Assembly: GCA_016717285.1 (NCBI GenBank)
Contig: JADKFU010000004.1
Span: 744,001 to 808,000 of the forward strand
Length of the DNA: 64,000 nucleotides
Reading direction: 5' to 3'
Origin: Chitinophagaceae bacterium
GTDB taxonomy: Bacteria; Bacteroidota; Bacteroidia; Chitinophagales; UBA10324
Shown here: in pieces, positions 54,913 to 64,000 of the stretch
How the letters are laid out: each line of letters opens with the position of its first letter
Numbering within the stretch: position 1 is the stretch's first letter
Notes under the pieces: generated by a model
Told to the model about the DNA's origin: nothing
Databases searched by the model: none
What the model saw: only the letters and a program-made list of their open reading frames with translations
Made by a program: the position numbers and the translations under genes

Positions 54913-56418
54913 ATGAACCTTTCACTGCTGATCCTATTTCCCCTGCTCACCTGTCTTGGAATCCTGTTTTCCAAAGGACTGAATCAAGTTCGCATCATTG
55001 CTTTAACAGGTGCCACCTTACAACTTGCTGCCGCAAAAATCTTATTGTTTTTCTATTGGCAAGAAAGAGCCTCAGGCAACACAGATCAAATGCTTTTTCA
55101 GTCAAGCTATTCCTGGTTCGCACCACTCAATATCAATTTTCATCTTGGCGTAGATGGAATTTCTATCGCCATGATTTTGCTCACCGCATTCGTTGTGTTT
55201 GCCGGCATTCTTGTTTCCTGGAAAGAAGAACGCATGAGCAAAGAATTCTTTTTCCTGCTTACTTTTCTTGCACTCGGCGCGTATGGATTTTTTATTTCGC
55301 TTGATCTCTTCACCATGTTTTTCTTCCTGGAGGTTGCTGTGATTCCTAAATTTTTATTGATCGGTATCTGGGGCAGCGGCAAAAAGGAATACAGCGCCAT
55401 GAAACTGGCACTCATGCTCATGGGCGGTTCAGCATTAGTGCTGGTCGGTTTGTTGGGCTTATATTTTAATACAGATACAGGAAACGGAGCACATACTTTC
55501 GATCTCCTGCAGATTTCACAGATGAATATTCCAATGGAAGCCCAAAGGATTTTCTTTCCGTTTGCATTTGTCGGTTTTGGAATCTTCACGGCCTTGTTTC
55601 CATTTCACACATGGGTGCCAGATGGTCACTCTTCAGCACCTACTGCCGCTTCCATGTTTCTCGCGGGTATTTCTATGAAGCTGGGCGGATACGGGTGTTT
55701 AAGAATGGCTACCTATCTGATGCCTCAGGCCGCACAGGAATATTCATGGCTTATTGTACTGCTTGCAACTATTGCTATTATTTACGGAGCATTTGCCACT
55801 ATGATGCAAACTGATCTTAAATATATCAATGCGTATTCTTCGGTGAGTCACTGCGGTTTTGTTTTGTTAGGCATCGGAATGCTTACGCAAACATCCATCA
55901 CCGGGGCAGTAATGCAGATGGTTTCTCACGGATTAATGACAGCACTTTTCTTTGCTGCTATCGGCATGATCTATTCAAGAACACATACCAGGATGGTTTC
56001 GCAATTGGGCGGCGTGATGAAAATCATGCCTTTCATTTCTACAGTTTTTGTGTTAACAGGATTGTGTTCACTCGGATTGCCCGGTTTCAGCGGATTTGTA
56101 GCGGAGATGACAGTATTCATGGGATCATGGCAGCGTGCAGAAACGTTTTACAGGATTGCAACGATACTTGCCTGTGCTTCCATCGTTGTAACTGCTGTGT
56201 ACATTTTGCGAGCCGTAGGATCAGCCATCATGGGTCCTGTAGTCAATAAAGAATTTTTAACATTGAACGATGCAAGCTGGAATGAAAAGCTGGCAGCAGT
56301 AGTGTTACTTGCCGGAATTGTGGCGATTGGTGTTGCGCCGTTTTGGTTGAATGATTTGATTCATCCTGGAGCCGAAGCTATAATGAATAGTTTGGGACGA
56401 ACGGTGATGTTGAAGTGA
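54913..56418 (+). CDS. nuoM: NADH-quinone oxidoreductase subunit M
   Basis: This encodes a 501-residue antiporter-like proton pump subunit, with FHLGVDGISIAMILLTAFVV, FLEVAVIPKFLLIGIWGSG, FPFHTWVPDGHSSAPTAASMFLAG (Lys/Glu/His channel residues) and YINAYSSVSHCGFVLLGI. ATG at 54913 begins the first hydrophobic helix. Confidence 0.95.
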   Translation: MNLSLLILFPLLTCLGILFSKGLNQVRIIALTGATLQLAAAKILLFFYWQERASGNTDQMLFQSSYSWFAPLNINFHLGVDGISIAMILLTAFVVFAGILVSWKEERMSKEFFFLLTFLALGAYGFFISLDLFTMFFFLEVAVIPKFLLIGIWGSGKKEYSAMKLALMLMGGSALVLVGLLGLYFNTDTGNGAHTFDLLQISQMNIPMEAQRIFFPFAFVGFGIFTALFPFHTWVPDGHSSAPTAASMFLAGISMKLGGYGCLRMATYLMPQAAQEYSWLIVLLATIAIIYGAFATMMQTDLKYINAYSSVSHCGFVLLGIGMLTQTSITGAVMQMVSHGLMTALFFAAIGMIYSRTHTRMVSQLGGVMKIMPFISTVFVLTGLCSLGLPGFSGFVAEMTVFMGSWQRAETFYRIATILACASIVVTAVYILRAVGSAIMGPVVNKEFLTLNDASWNEKLAAVVLLAGIVAIGVAPFWLNDLIHPGAEAIMNSLGRTVMLK

Positions 56419-56637
56419 TGGGAGCGCAGATTTTTATGATCAAAGAGAATTTGTGTAAATTTTAATAGTCATTGAAACCAGCACTTAAATTTGAAATGAA
56501 ATGGAAAGAATACTGATCATAATTTTTTTGCAATAAAAAATAATCCGTGTAAATCCTGACAATCATAAAAATCCGCGTTCCTTTTTTATTTGCGTCATAA
56601 AAAACAGGCAGTTAAAAAGTTTAAAGAAATCCAATTG
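56419..56637. other. nuoM-nuoN gap
   Basis: This gap of about 220 bases is AT-rich; it holds a phrase like AATCCGTGTAAATCC that looks like a dispersed intergenic motif, but I see no hairpin with the nuo core or any gene. The frame open from 56590 is the untranslated-looking leader of nuoN. Confidence 0.35.
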
Positions 56638-58047
56638 ATGAATGAGATTTTTCTTTTGATGAAATCAGAGCTGATCTTAACGGTCATCATCTTTATATTG
56701 CTCTTTCTGAAAATTGGATGGGAAGAAGTGAAGCAGGAAAGCATGCTCAACCTTGTGAACTTTCTGTTGCTCCTAAACTTCGCTGCAGGATTTTTTTTCA
56801 ACCGGGAAGGGACATTGTTCGGAGATATGTTCGTTACCAATTCATTAATTGCGCTTGAAAAAAATATAATCAACCTGGGCACTTTACTCATTTCACTACA
56901 GGCTTATGACTGGCTGAAGAAGCATTTACATGCAATAGAATTTTATCTGTTGTTGTTATCAACCCTGTTGGGAATGTATTTTATGATCTCCAGCCACAAC
57001 CTGCTTATGTTTTATCTTGGGTTGGAACTCTCTACTATTCCGCTCGCAGCACTTTCCAATTTTGATTTAGAAAAGCGGCGTTCTTCTGAAGCAGCGATGA
57101 AGTTTATCATGTCGTCGGCCTTCTCTTCCGGTTTATTACTCTTTGGTATTTCAATGCTGTATGGAACTACCGGCACGCTGAGTTTTTCTGAATTGACTCC
57201 ATTATTAACAGGAAGTCCCTTAGAGATTTTTTCATTCATTTTATTGATCGCCGGGTTTGGTTTTAAAATATCAGCCGTTCCATTTCACTTGTGGACGGCC
57301 GATGTATATGAAGGTTCGCCTGTTGCGGTTACTTCCTATCTCTCCGTAATTTCAAAGGGCGCGATTCTGTTTGTGATGGCTTCTGTGTTATTTACTGTTT
57401 TCAAGCCTTTAGCGGATGCATGGTACAACATGCTCTTCCTGCTTTCGGTTTTAACAATGGTGATCGGAAATCTTTTCGCCATCCGGCAGAATAACCTGAA
57501 GCGATTTCTTGCATTTTCTTCCATTGCGCAGGTTGGCTTTATCCTGATTGGTATGTCAGGCAGTTCACCGGTTGCCACAGCATCCATCATTTATTTTGTA
57601 CTGATTTACATCTTCTCCAATCTTGGAGCGTTTGGGGTAGTTGCTTTGGTAAGTTCCCGAACAGGAAAAGAAGACGTAGATGATTACAAAGGGTTTTATC
57701 AATCAAATCCAATGCTTGCACTCCTATTTACGCTTTCTTTGTTTTCTCTTGCAGGCATTCCACCAACAGCAGGGTTCTTCGGAAAATTTTTTCTCTTGAT
57801 GTCGGGTGCGGGAAAAGGGAACTTTCTCTTGATCACGATTGCAGCGCTCAACATGGTAGTATCATTGTATTATTACCTGCGCATTGTGAAAGTGATGTTT
57901 ATGGATCAACAGGATACACCGATGGAAAAAATTAGTATCACGCTTTTCCCAAAAATATCGCTGCTTGCCTGCATGGCAGGAATAATCATTATCGGTTTTA
58001 CTTCACTGTTGTATGATTATATTTTCTCCCTGAGCCCTTCATTTTAA
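56638..58047 (+). CDS. nuoN: NADH-quinone oxidoreductase subunit N
   Basis: This encodes about 469 residues, the third antiporter-like proton pump subunit, with YLGLELSTIPLAAL, ISAVPFHLWTADVYEGSPVAVTSYL (conserved Lys and His) and a fourteen-helix hydropathy pattern. The ATG at 56638 is preferred; the frame is open from 56590 but begins in a basic, non-helical stretch. It ends 12 bases before the next gene. Confidence 0.95.
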   Translation: MNEIFLLMKSELILTVIIFILLFLKIGWEEVKQESMLNLVNFLLLLNFAAGFFFNREGTLFGDMFVTNSLIALEKNIINLGTLLISLQAYDWLKKHLHAIEFYLLLLSTLLGMYFMISSHNLLMFYLGLELSTIPLAALSNFDLEKRRSSEAAMKFIMSSAFSSGLLLFGISMLYGTTGTLSFSELTPLLTGSPLEIFSFILLIAGFGFKISAVPFHLWTADVYEGSPVAVTSYLSVISKGAILFVMASVLFTVFKPLADAWYNMLFLLSVLTMVIGNLFAIRQNNLKRFLAFSSIAQVGFILIGMSGSSPVATASIIYFVLIYIFSNLGAFGVVALVSSRTGKEDVDDYKGFYQSNPMLALLFTLSLFSLAGIPPTAGFFGKFFLLMSGAGKGNFLLITIAALNMVVSLYYYLRIVKVMFMDQQDTPMEKISITLFPKISLLACMAGIIIIGFTSLLYDYIFSLSPSF

Positions 58048-58059
58048 ATTCAATTAAAA

Positions 58060-58476
58060 ATGGCGATCAACAAAAATCATGAGTTTGAAGATCTTGAAGG
58101 TGTGAAGTGTGCGATAGTAGAAAAGAATGTAACTCCTGCCCGTGCAGATTTCCTGCAAAAAATATTGGAGTTCAATGGTTATACTGTTATGGTGGTAAAA
58201 TCACCGCCACCAAAAGTTGTTGCTCCCAAAGTGATTCCGGTAACTGCAACAACAGCAGAAACTCCCGTTGCATCAACTCAGGCAATTGTCGAAACTCCTC
58301 CACCGCCTGAAACTTACACGATTGGTGTTACGGATGTCATGTTCAATTCCACCAATGCAATTTTCGGAAGACAGTTAAAGACAAAAAGCGGACATATTGT
58401 TACGCTTGCTTATTGGGAACAACAAGACGATCAGCCTCATGATGAGATTCCTTACTATGAAAACAAATTGCATTAG
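58060..58476 (+). CDS. Hypothetical protein downstream of nuoN
   Basis: This encodes 138 residues in two parts joined by a Pro/Val/Thr-rich linker (about residues 47-87). The N-terminal part reads VKCAIVEKNVTPARADFLQKILEFNGY; the C-terminal part has TYTIGVTDVMFNSTNAIFGRQL and ends with an acidic tail. I do not know the function. It begins 12 bases after nuoN, so it is very likely in the same transcript; a role in complex I or in redox metabolism is only inferred from position. Confidence 0.7.
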   Translation: MAINKNHEFEDLEGVKCAIVEKNVTPARADFLQKILEFNGYTVMVVKSPPPKVVAPKVIPVTATTAETPVASTQAIVETPPPPETYTIGVTDVMFNSTNAIFGRQLKTKSGHIVTLAYWEQQDDQPHDEIPYYENKLH

Positions 58477-58562
58477 CAGGTTCGGCAAACATGTTTTTTA
58501 TAAATTCTGAACATTCTTTCGCCAGTAAGAGTTATCAGGTATTGTTTTAAAATTGAGTGTGT

Positions 58563-59291
58563 ATGGCATTGGAAAAATGGTTCACCGCTGTAGTGACAGA
58601 TATTATCGATGTGACGGAAAATACCAAACGGTTTTTTTTCAAGGTTCCTGAATTGGAAATTTTCCATTTTATTCCCGGTCAGTTTATTACTGTTGATTTG
58701 CCGATTCACCACAAGAAGAATCATCGCTGGCGCAGTTATTCCATTGCATCAGCACCGGATGGCACAAATCAATTTGAATTGGTAATCGTACATGCGCCAC
58801 ATGGCCTTGGTACCAATTATATTTGGAAAGAACTGCGTGCAGGCTCTGCTTTATTATTCAAAGGCCCATCAGGAAGTTTCATACTTCCCAATGAAATTAC
58901 AGAAGAAATTTGTTTGATCGCAACAGGTACTGGCATAGCACCGTATCGTTCTATGTTACTGGATCTTGTACGTAATCCTCGTCCTTATAGAAATATCTAT
59001 TTGATCTTCGGATCACGTTATCTGAAAGATTTACTTTACCACGAAGAACTTGCAGCGATGGAAAATAAATTGCCCCGATTCAAATTCCTTTTTTCCCTTA
59101 GCAGGGAAACATCACCGGAATTCAACGGACATAAAGGATATGTACATCCTTTGTACGAAGAACTGTTTGCCGACAAACGACCAGCGAAATTTTATTTATG
59201 TGGTTGGAGAAACATGGTGGATGAAGCACGCGAACGCATAACAGCAATGGGTTACGATAGCAAATCAGTTCGGGTTGAATTGTATGGATAA
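58563..59291 (+). CDS. Ferredoxin/flavodoxin-NAD(P) reductase-like FAD enzyme
   Basis: This encodes about 242 residues of the ferredoxin reductase superfamily: FAD-binding RSYSIASAP, the NAD(P) loop GTGIAPYRSM and a C-terminal KFYLCGWRNMVDEAR. It has no iron-sulfur domain, so it resembles stand-alone ferredoxin-NADP reductases. The ATG at 58563 is preferred to a GTG six bases upstream. It follows the hypothetical gene of the nuo operon after an 86-base gap. It might supply or drain electrons near an EFG-less complex I, but this is a hypothesis. Confidence 0.88.
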   Translation: MALEKWFTAVVTDIIDVTENTKRFFFKVPELEIFHFIPGQFITVDLPIHHKKNHRWRSYSIASAPDGTNQFELVIVHAPHGLGTNYIWKELRAGSALLFKGPSGSFILPNEITEEICLIATGTGIAPYRSMLLDLVRNPRPYRNIYLIFGSRYLKDLLYHEELAAMENKLPRFKFLFSLSRETSPEFNGHKGYVHPLYEELFADKRPAKFYLCGWRNMVDEARERITAMGYDSKSVRVELYG

Positions 59292-59308
59292 TCAATGTAG
59301 CCCGACAT

Positions 59309-59339
59309 TGGGGGCGAGTTTTTTGCGCGCCCTTTTTTT
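59309..59339 (+). terminator. Candidate intrinsic terminator after the reductase gene
   Basis: GGGCG at 59312-59316 pairs with CGCCC at 59328-59332 with an AT-rich loop, followed by a T-run of seven. It closes the nuo/reductase transcript. Confidence 0.65.
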
Positions 59340-59373
59340 GATAAGGAACTTGATCCATGATGAATCGGTAAAG

Positions 59374-59402
59374 AAACCCATTTGTCGACGGTGGGTTTTT
59401 TA
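59374..59402 (+). terminator. Second candidate terminator
   Basis: AAACCCA (59374-59380) pairs with TGGGTTT (59392-59398), followed by further T residues; it is a plausible backup for the plus-strand transcript. Confidence 0.55.
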
Positions 59403-59424
59403 GTGAAACTTAAAAGTCGCGATA

Positions 59425-59462
59425 CAAAAAAACCCTCCTGCCGAAAATCAACAGGAGGGTTT
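59425..59462 (-). terminator. Intrinsic terminator for the PKD-repeat gene
   Basis: AAACCCTCCTG (59430-59440) pairs with CAGGAGGGTTT (59452-59462); the A-run to its left is a U-run on the minus strand. It lies 22 bases past the stop of the minus-strand gene. Confidence 0.88.
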
Positions 59463-59483
59463 CAAAAAAGCCAATCACTTATT

Positions 59484-62400
59484 TCAACGGAAGACTACCA
59501 CCTTGGTAAATCCGCTGCTACTGGTTCCGTTGAACCGCACTAAATAAATTCCTTCTGCAAGATCACTCACGTTCATCTCAATATCCGTTTCGGTACCTTC
59601 CCATGATGTGATCAATTGCTTCCGGATATTTCCCAATTCATCGAACCAGCTAATAGTGCCACTTTCAGAGGCAGGTGAGACAAAATGTAAAGTGACTGCC
59701 CCTCTTGTCGGATTAGGCGTTGCTTTCAACTGCACAATCGCGGGAGCCTCTTTTTCACTGTTCGATAGAGCACCGATTTGAGGTGAAGGCGCCGGACTCT
59801 TCAATTTAAACGTAAATGTGCAACTTCCACAACTCACACCATTGCACGTTGCGTTGATCGTAACAGTGTAACTTCCTGCGGCAGATGGATTAAATACGAT
59901 TGGCATTGAAGTGCCACTCATGAAAAACACTGCTCCTTTGTTTATTACCCAACTGTATGTTGCGGAACAATCGGCTCCACCCTGACAGGCGTAATTGCCA
60001 TTGACAGTAATTGGAAATCCTAACTTGGAATTGTAGATGCCACCGCACGGCTGGTTGATATAGGAAACATTGCTGGTGGTGATTGTAAACGGATTCCACG
60101 AACCGCAGTTGCAATTTTCAGATACAAAGAAAGTCATCGAGCAACTGTCGCACAAATTACCGCCGCAATAACCATACATCGTAAGCGTGTAAGTGCCTGC
60201 AGTGTTAAATGTGAATACAGGAAGTCCGGTTCCCGAAGAAGGTGAGGCTCCCGGCATACTCCAGGTAACTTGCGATTGGCAAACTGCCGCCACACCATTA
60301 CAACTAAATCCACCTGAGGTGAAGTTATAAGTGCTTCCAGTAAGCACTCCATCAAAGTGAGCACCGCAAGCCATGCTCAATCCTGTGCTGGTGCTTCCAT
60401 TTACGGTAACGTCAGAAGTAAATGGCAGCCATTGACCGCAAGAACAAGGATTAGTTACAACAAAACTGATGGTACAGGAATCGCAAACACTTCCACCGCA
60501 GGACGCATACAATTTTAGTGTATAAGTGCCTGCAGTATTTAATGTGAAGACAGGCAATCCTGTTCCCGAAGAAGGAGATGCGCCTGGAATGTTCCAGGTG
60601 ATATTGGAAGTACACGTCGCGTCATTTCCAGTGCAGAAATACATTGGTGAAGTAAAGCTGATGGTAACTCCCGGTTCGAGGTTGGTGAGTGCAGCACCAC
60701 ATTCAATGAGTAAATCACTTGGAGAACCTGCAGGAACAGGAGACAGATGGATATCAAAAATATCATCCCAATGGCCACAGGCACAGGTAACTTCGCAATC
60801 GGGAATAGTGAAGCACACAGTATCTACGGCGTGGCAGCAACATCCTATGCTATCAAGCAATGTGATATGAAAGCAAACAACAGAACCTGCAGGCAACGCT
60901 GTGTTGAATGTAAATGTTTGCGTGTAAGTGCCGCCTGGTGCAAGTGGCGGATAGTTGAATACCAATGGGAAGCTGTTGAGTACTCCTGTTGGATTCAGAT
61001 AATCAATCACTGCCTGGCTGATTGCATTCGCACTGTTATTAGTAAGCGTGAAACTATATTGATACGTACCATTACCAAGGCAGATAATGGTGTCTTCTAC
61101 CGTACCACATGGATTAATTGGTTCTGATATGCAGTAGAATTTCAACGTGTCAGTACAGGCGATGCTGTCATCTCCCAGAGCATTTGGCGTCAGCCAGTTC
61201 AACACAACAATCTGTGGTGATGGAGTTCCCGGTGCAAGGGAAAGACACATCGTAAAGAGTCCGGTAGTATTCCCGGTAGGAATGAATCCTGCATTGGGTT
61301 TATAAATTACCGTTGATGCATTGTTCAGCGGTGAATTCCATGATCCTGTATAGGCACCACCTAAGTAAGTAGAACCGATGGTTGCACCCACCGTAATAGG
61401 AGTAACCTGTATTCCTGAAAAATAACCGCCATTGTAATTGTTGTACAACGAAACAGTTTTGCAACAGGAAGAATCTTCTGCTGTAGAACTGATGCTGATG
61501 TTATCGCATGGCACACAATTCGGAATAGGTATGCAGATGGAATCATAGCAACAGGTATCGCCATAGATTACAATCGAATGCAAACAGAATTCAGTTGGCA
61601 CCGGTGTGTTTGGTGGTAAACTTAATATCAATGGTGTTGCCGGGAACCATCCACTCGAGCTATTTGGTGGAAGGTTAAGAAACTGGTAATAATAGCTCAA
61701 CCCATTTACCATGAAGGGTGAAGTAAAATTATTGAGCATGATGGATGCTGACTGTACTGCATTCATATTCTCAACTGAAATCTGAAAGGAATAGGTGCCA
61801 TCCAGATTACACCAGATGGTATCCGTCATGGTATAACAATCTGAGGAGTCGCAGCTTCTCGGCGTGTATTCAAAGGTGGTGCTGTCTACACATCCATTCA
61901 CGGTAGTGGCAATCAGTTTTATTACGTAAGCCACTCCGTAGTTGGGCAAGTTGCCTGGATTCAATCCAAGATCCTGAAGATTGCTGACATTCACGCCGTT
62001 GATTTGCCAGTCATACATGCTCATTCCGGGAGGACCATGAATCGTATCAGCTAACGGATTGATACAACCTGAGTCGCAACCAATGGGCAACAAGCTAAGA
62101 TCAGGCAATGGGAAGATGATCACATTATCAACTGCTGATGCAGTACAACCGCTGGCAGGATCGGTAACAACGACCGTATAAAGACCGCTGCTGTACACAT
62201 TGATCACCGGTGTGATCGCTCCATTGCTCCAAGCATAAGTTACAGATGCCGGAAGACCTGTAGCGGTAAGTGTTACCGCACTCGGCGCGCAAATGCCGGC
62301 TGGATTTGAATTGGAAATGGTAACTGTAGGTGCAGGATTGATGGTGATAGTTATTGCAGCATTTGACTGGCATCCTGTTGCATTGTCCACGGCAATAACA

Positions 62401-64000
62401 TTGTAAGTATAGGTTCCCGCAGGCAGCATGCCAGGTGAATAAGTGGAACCGGTAAACAGAAGTGCAAACAAATTATCAAACCACTTAACATTGTAACCAG
62501 CACCAAGTCCCGAGTTGAGTGTAATTACCTGGCCCGTACATAAGGGCTGTGGACTTGCCGTAAGAACAATAACGGGTAGTGGATTCACGACAATACTTGC
62601 CGTATTGCTTTGTATGATACAACCATTGAGGTCTGTTACCACGCAATAGTAATTTCCTGAAGCAATAGCAGTGTATGTTTGATTGGTTTGTCCACTGATC
62701 GCTGTTCCGCTCATGTACCATTGATAGGAAGTATATCCTGCACCTGCATCAAGCAGTACATTACCACAACCCGGTGAAGTGTAAATGAGGTTGAAGGGTG
62801 CTGGTGGCGGATTAATAGTCACCGTTCCGGAAGCAGTTGTGCTGCATCCTGCTCCGCTTGTTGCTGTTACTGTTACAGTGTAAGAAAGCGGGCCGGGAGG
62901 AGGGAAGGTGTGTGATGGACTTGAATCGGTTGAAAATGTTCCGTCACCGAAATTCCAGCTCCAGCTTACCACAGGTGGATTTGAACCGTTGTCAGCCGCG
63001 GTAAATTGCACAGGCGCATTGCAGGCACTTGTTACTATGCTTGTTGTGATAATTGGTCCTACAACGGTTACGGGAATTGTAATTTTTGCCTGACACAGAC
63101 CAACAGTTGCAGTAAGTGTAACATTGTAAGTGCCACCATTTAAATACGTGAAGGAAGGATTTTGTAAGGTTGAAGTGCTGTTTGCCGGATCTCCGAATTG
63201 CCAGAGCCAACCACTGATAGAGCCGGAAAAGAAGTTGGTGAGATCGGTAAATTGTACCATGTTACAATTCACCAAAGTGCTGAAGTTAGCAGCTACAGGC
63301 ACTGTAATACTAGTACATGCTGTTGCTCCCGGATCACAAGGCCCATTTCCTCCGAAAGTGTAACACACCTGGTAAGTACCTATCTGTGAATAGGTATGGG
63401 TTACCGTATTTCCTGATGCACCTGGTGAGCCATCTCCAAAACTCCAGACCGCTGTTCCAGCGCAGTTGCTATTGGTAGTAAATGTGAAATCATTGCAATT
63501 AGGATTGCCTTGCGATACGATTGGAGTATTTGCTGTACAAACAGGATTGCCACTGTATGGACAAACATCGTTTGTGCAATGCACATAAAATGAAGTGGTA
63601 GAAGTAGGACAAGCGAGGTTACCCGGATTAGGTACAGTAACTGAATATAAACCGGGAACAATTGTACTGATGGTTTGAGTTGTTTGTCCGCCGGGGCTCC
63701 ATGAATAACTACCTGCTGCCGGTGAGGTGAGCGTTGTAGGTGACAAAAGATTTCCGGTTACGAGATCACAGGTTCCTCCGTCAACACAGGTTGGACAGGG
63801 TACTGCGCATCCGCAAAGTATGGTATGAGATTGTGTTTTTGTACAACCGTTAGCAGTAGTTACTGTAACCGAATAAGTTCCGGGTGTGGTTACCGTAGTT
63901 GAGAAATTCGTACCGCCGTTCGACCATGAAAAGGTATAAGGACCATTTGCAGTTTGTAGCGTTACAGCAGGACTAAAGAGTCCGGTAAGCGGATCACATG
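59484..64000 (-). CDS. Large secreted PKD/Ig-repeat protein with T9SS sorting domain (5' end outside window)
   Basis: This is a minus-strand frame open to the window edge; over 1500 residues are visible and the N-terminus is missing. It contains PKD domains (for example SWSWNFGDGTFS, WSFGDGSPGASG), Ig-like repeats, a Cys-rich middle region (CDSSDCYTMTD, CCYDSICIPIPNC), and near the C-terminus three Cys-rich repeats of about 110 residues starting CACGHW, CSCGQW and CNCGSW. The end is a T9SS sorting domain (LKATPNPTRGAVTLHF ... EGIYLVRFNGTS). The TTG at 63746 is only an internal start. It likely acts on the cell surface or as an adhesin; the function is not recognised. Confidence 0.88.
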   Translation of the reverse strand, partial: CDPLTGLFSPAVTLQTANGPYTFSWSNGGTNFSTTVTTPGTYSVTVTTANGCTKTQSHTILCGCAVPCPTCVDGGTCDLVTGNLLSPTTLTSPAAGSYSWSPGGQTTQTISTIVPGLYSVTVPNPGNLACPTSTTSFYVHCTNDVCPYSGNPVCTANTPIVSQGNPNCNDFTFTTNSNCAGTAVWSFGDGSPGASGNTVTHTYSQIGTYQVCYTFGGNGPCDPGATACTSITVPVAANFSTLVNCNMVQFTDLTNFFSGSISGWLWQFGDPANSTSTLQNPSFTYLNGGTYNVTLTATVGLCQAKITIPVTVVGPIITTSIVTSACNAPVQFTAADNGSNPPVVSWSWNFGDGTFSTDSSPSHTFPPPGPLSYTVTVTATSGAGCSTTASGTVTINPPPAPFNLIYTSPGCGNVLLDAGAGYTSYQWYMSGTAISGQTNQTYTAIASGNYYCVVTDLNGCIIQSNTASIVVNPLPVIVLTASPQPLCTGQVITLNSGLGAGYNVKWFDNLFALLFTGSTYSPGMLPAGTYTYNVIAVDNATGCQSNAAITITINPAPTVTISNSNPAGICAPSAVTLTATGLPASVTYAWSNGAITPVINVYSSGLYTVVVTDPASGCTASAVDNVIIFPLPDLSLLPIGCDSGCINPLADTIHGPPGMSMYDWQINGVNVSNLQDLGLNPGNLPNYGVAYVIKLIATTVNGCVDSTTFEYTPRSCDSSDCYTMTDTIWCNLDGTYSFQISVENMNAVQSASIMLNNFTSPFMVNGLSYYYQFLNLPPNSSSGWFPATPLILSLPPNTPVPTEFCLHSIVIYGDTCCYDSICIPIPNCVPCDNISISSTAEDSSCCKTVSLYNNYNGGYFSGIQVTPITVGATIGSTYLGGAYTGSWNSPLNNASTVIYKPNAGFIPTGNTTGLFTMCLSLAPGTPSPQIVVLNWLTPNALGDDSIACTDTLKFYCISEPINPCGTVEDTIICLGNGTYQYSFTLTNNSANAISQAVIDYLNPTGVLNSFPLVFNYPPLAPGGTYTQTFTFNTALPAGSVVCFHITLLDSIGCCCHAVDTVCFTIPDCEVTCACGHWDDIFDIHLSPVPAGSPSDLLIECGAALTNLEPGVTISFTSPMYFCTGNDATCTSNITWNIPGASPSSGTGLPVFTLNTAGTYTLKLYASCGGSVCDSCTISFVVTNPCSCGQWLPFTSDVTVNGSTSTGLSMACGAHFDGVLTGSTYNFTSGGFSCNGVAAVCQSQVTWSMPGASPSSGTGLPVFTFNTAGTYTLTMYGYCGGNLCDSCSMTFFVSENCNCGSWNPFTITTSNVSYINQPCGGIYNSKLGFPITVNGNYACQGGADCSATYSWVINKGAVFFMSGTSMPIVFNPSAAGSYTVTINATCNGVSCGSCTFTFKLKSPAPSPQIGALSNSEKEAPAIVQLKATPNPTRGAVTLHFVSPASESGTISWFDELGNIRKQLITSWEGTETDIEMNVSDLAEGIYLVRFNGTSSSGFTKVVVFR

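Overview
The window looks like a chromosome segment of an uncultured or environmental member of Bacteroidota. The evidence is a string of very large secreted proteins ending in the type IX secretion (T9SS) C-terminal sorting domain, Bacteroidota-restricted families (DUF4290, DUF2911), rpmI and gcvT promoters resembling the TAnnTTTG -7 element of this phylum, and non-ATG starts. I cannot place it below phylum with confidence; the Chitinophagia/Saprospiria side seems likely. No tRNA, rRNA, CRISPR array, prophage or complete insertion sequence was recognised.

Layout. 0-2.6 kb: end of an SPFH membrane-scaffold gene, an Arc-like DNA-binding protein, a small unknown protein and a TPR lipoprotein. 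2.7-6.2 kb: the translation cluster thrS-infC-rpmI-rplT, in which infC needs a one-base correction to be intact. 6.6-20 kb: secreted and periplasmic proteins (kelch/Ig adhesin, BNR-repeat protein, DUF2911, M20 peptidase) with cytoplasmic DUF1801, DUF4290 and NUDIX proteins. 20.3-25 kb: a secreted sulfatase, then two convergent genes (ferritin-like enzyme and M12-type metalloprotease) that are both cut by about 170 bp of homopolymer-rich sequence at 22.95-23.12 kb, almost certainly an assembly fault. 25.2-36.4 kb: UvrD/PcrA helicase, two glycosyltransferases, a class-C beta-lactamase-like serine hydrolase, an ERG4/ERG24 sterol reductase homologue, an SDR, a methyltransferase and an HdeD-like membrane protein. 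36.6-46.7 kb: a giant BNR/sortilin-like T9SS protein, a JmjC-like protein, trhO, gcvT, another T9SS protein, comB and a fluoride channel. 46.8-59.3 kb: a respiratory complex I operon nuoABCDHIJKLMN lacking nuoEFG, interrupted between nuoL and nuoM by a DUF4258-DUF2283 pair and followed by an unknown gene and a flavin reductase. 59.5-64 kb: a PKD-domain T9SS protein running off the window.

How it fits together. Complex I and the reductase would feed an aerobic or microaerobic respiratory chain; without the NADH-dehydrogenase arm (EFG) the electron donor is open. The seven or eight T9SS cargo proteins, the sulfatase, proteases and GT genes suggest a surface-active organism that degrades or attaches to polymeric material.

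The least expected signals are not genes. One hairpin family with the core GGTTGGCGAAC(T/C)AACC recurs in nuo intergenic gaps and in a multi-palindrome at 13.2 kb. A seven-base-period repeat occurs at 27.6, 30.6 and 36.5 kb, and two of these copies form an inverted pair around two genes. An eight-base repeat sits at 16.0 kb. All judgments are from reading the sequence; no database search was run.
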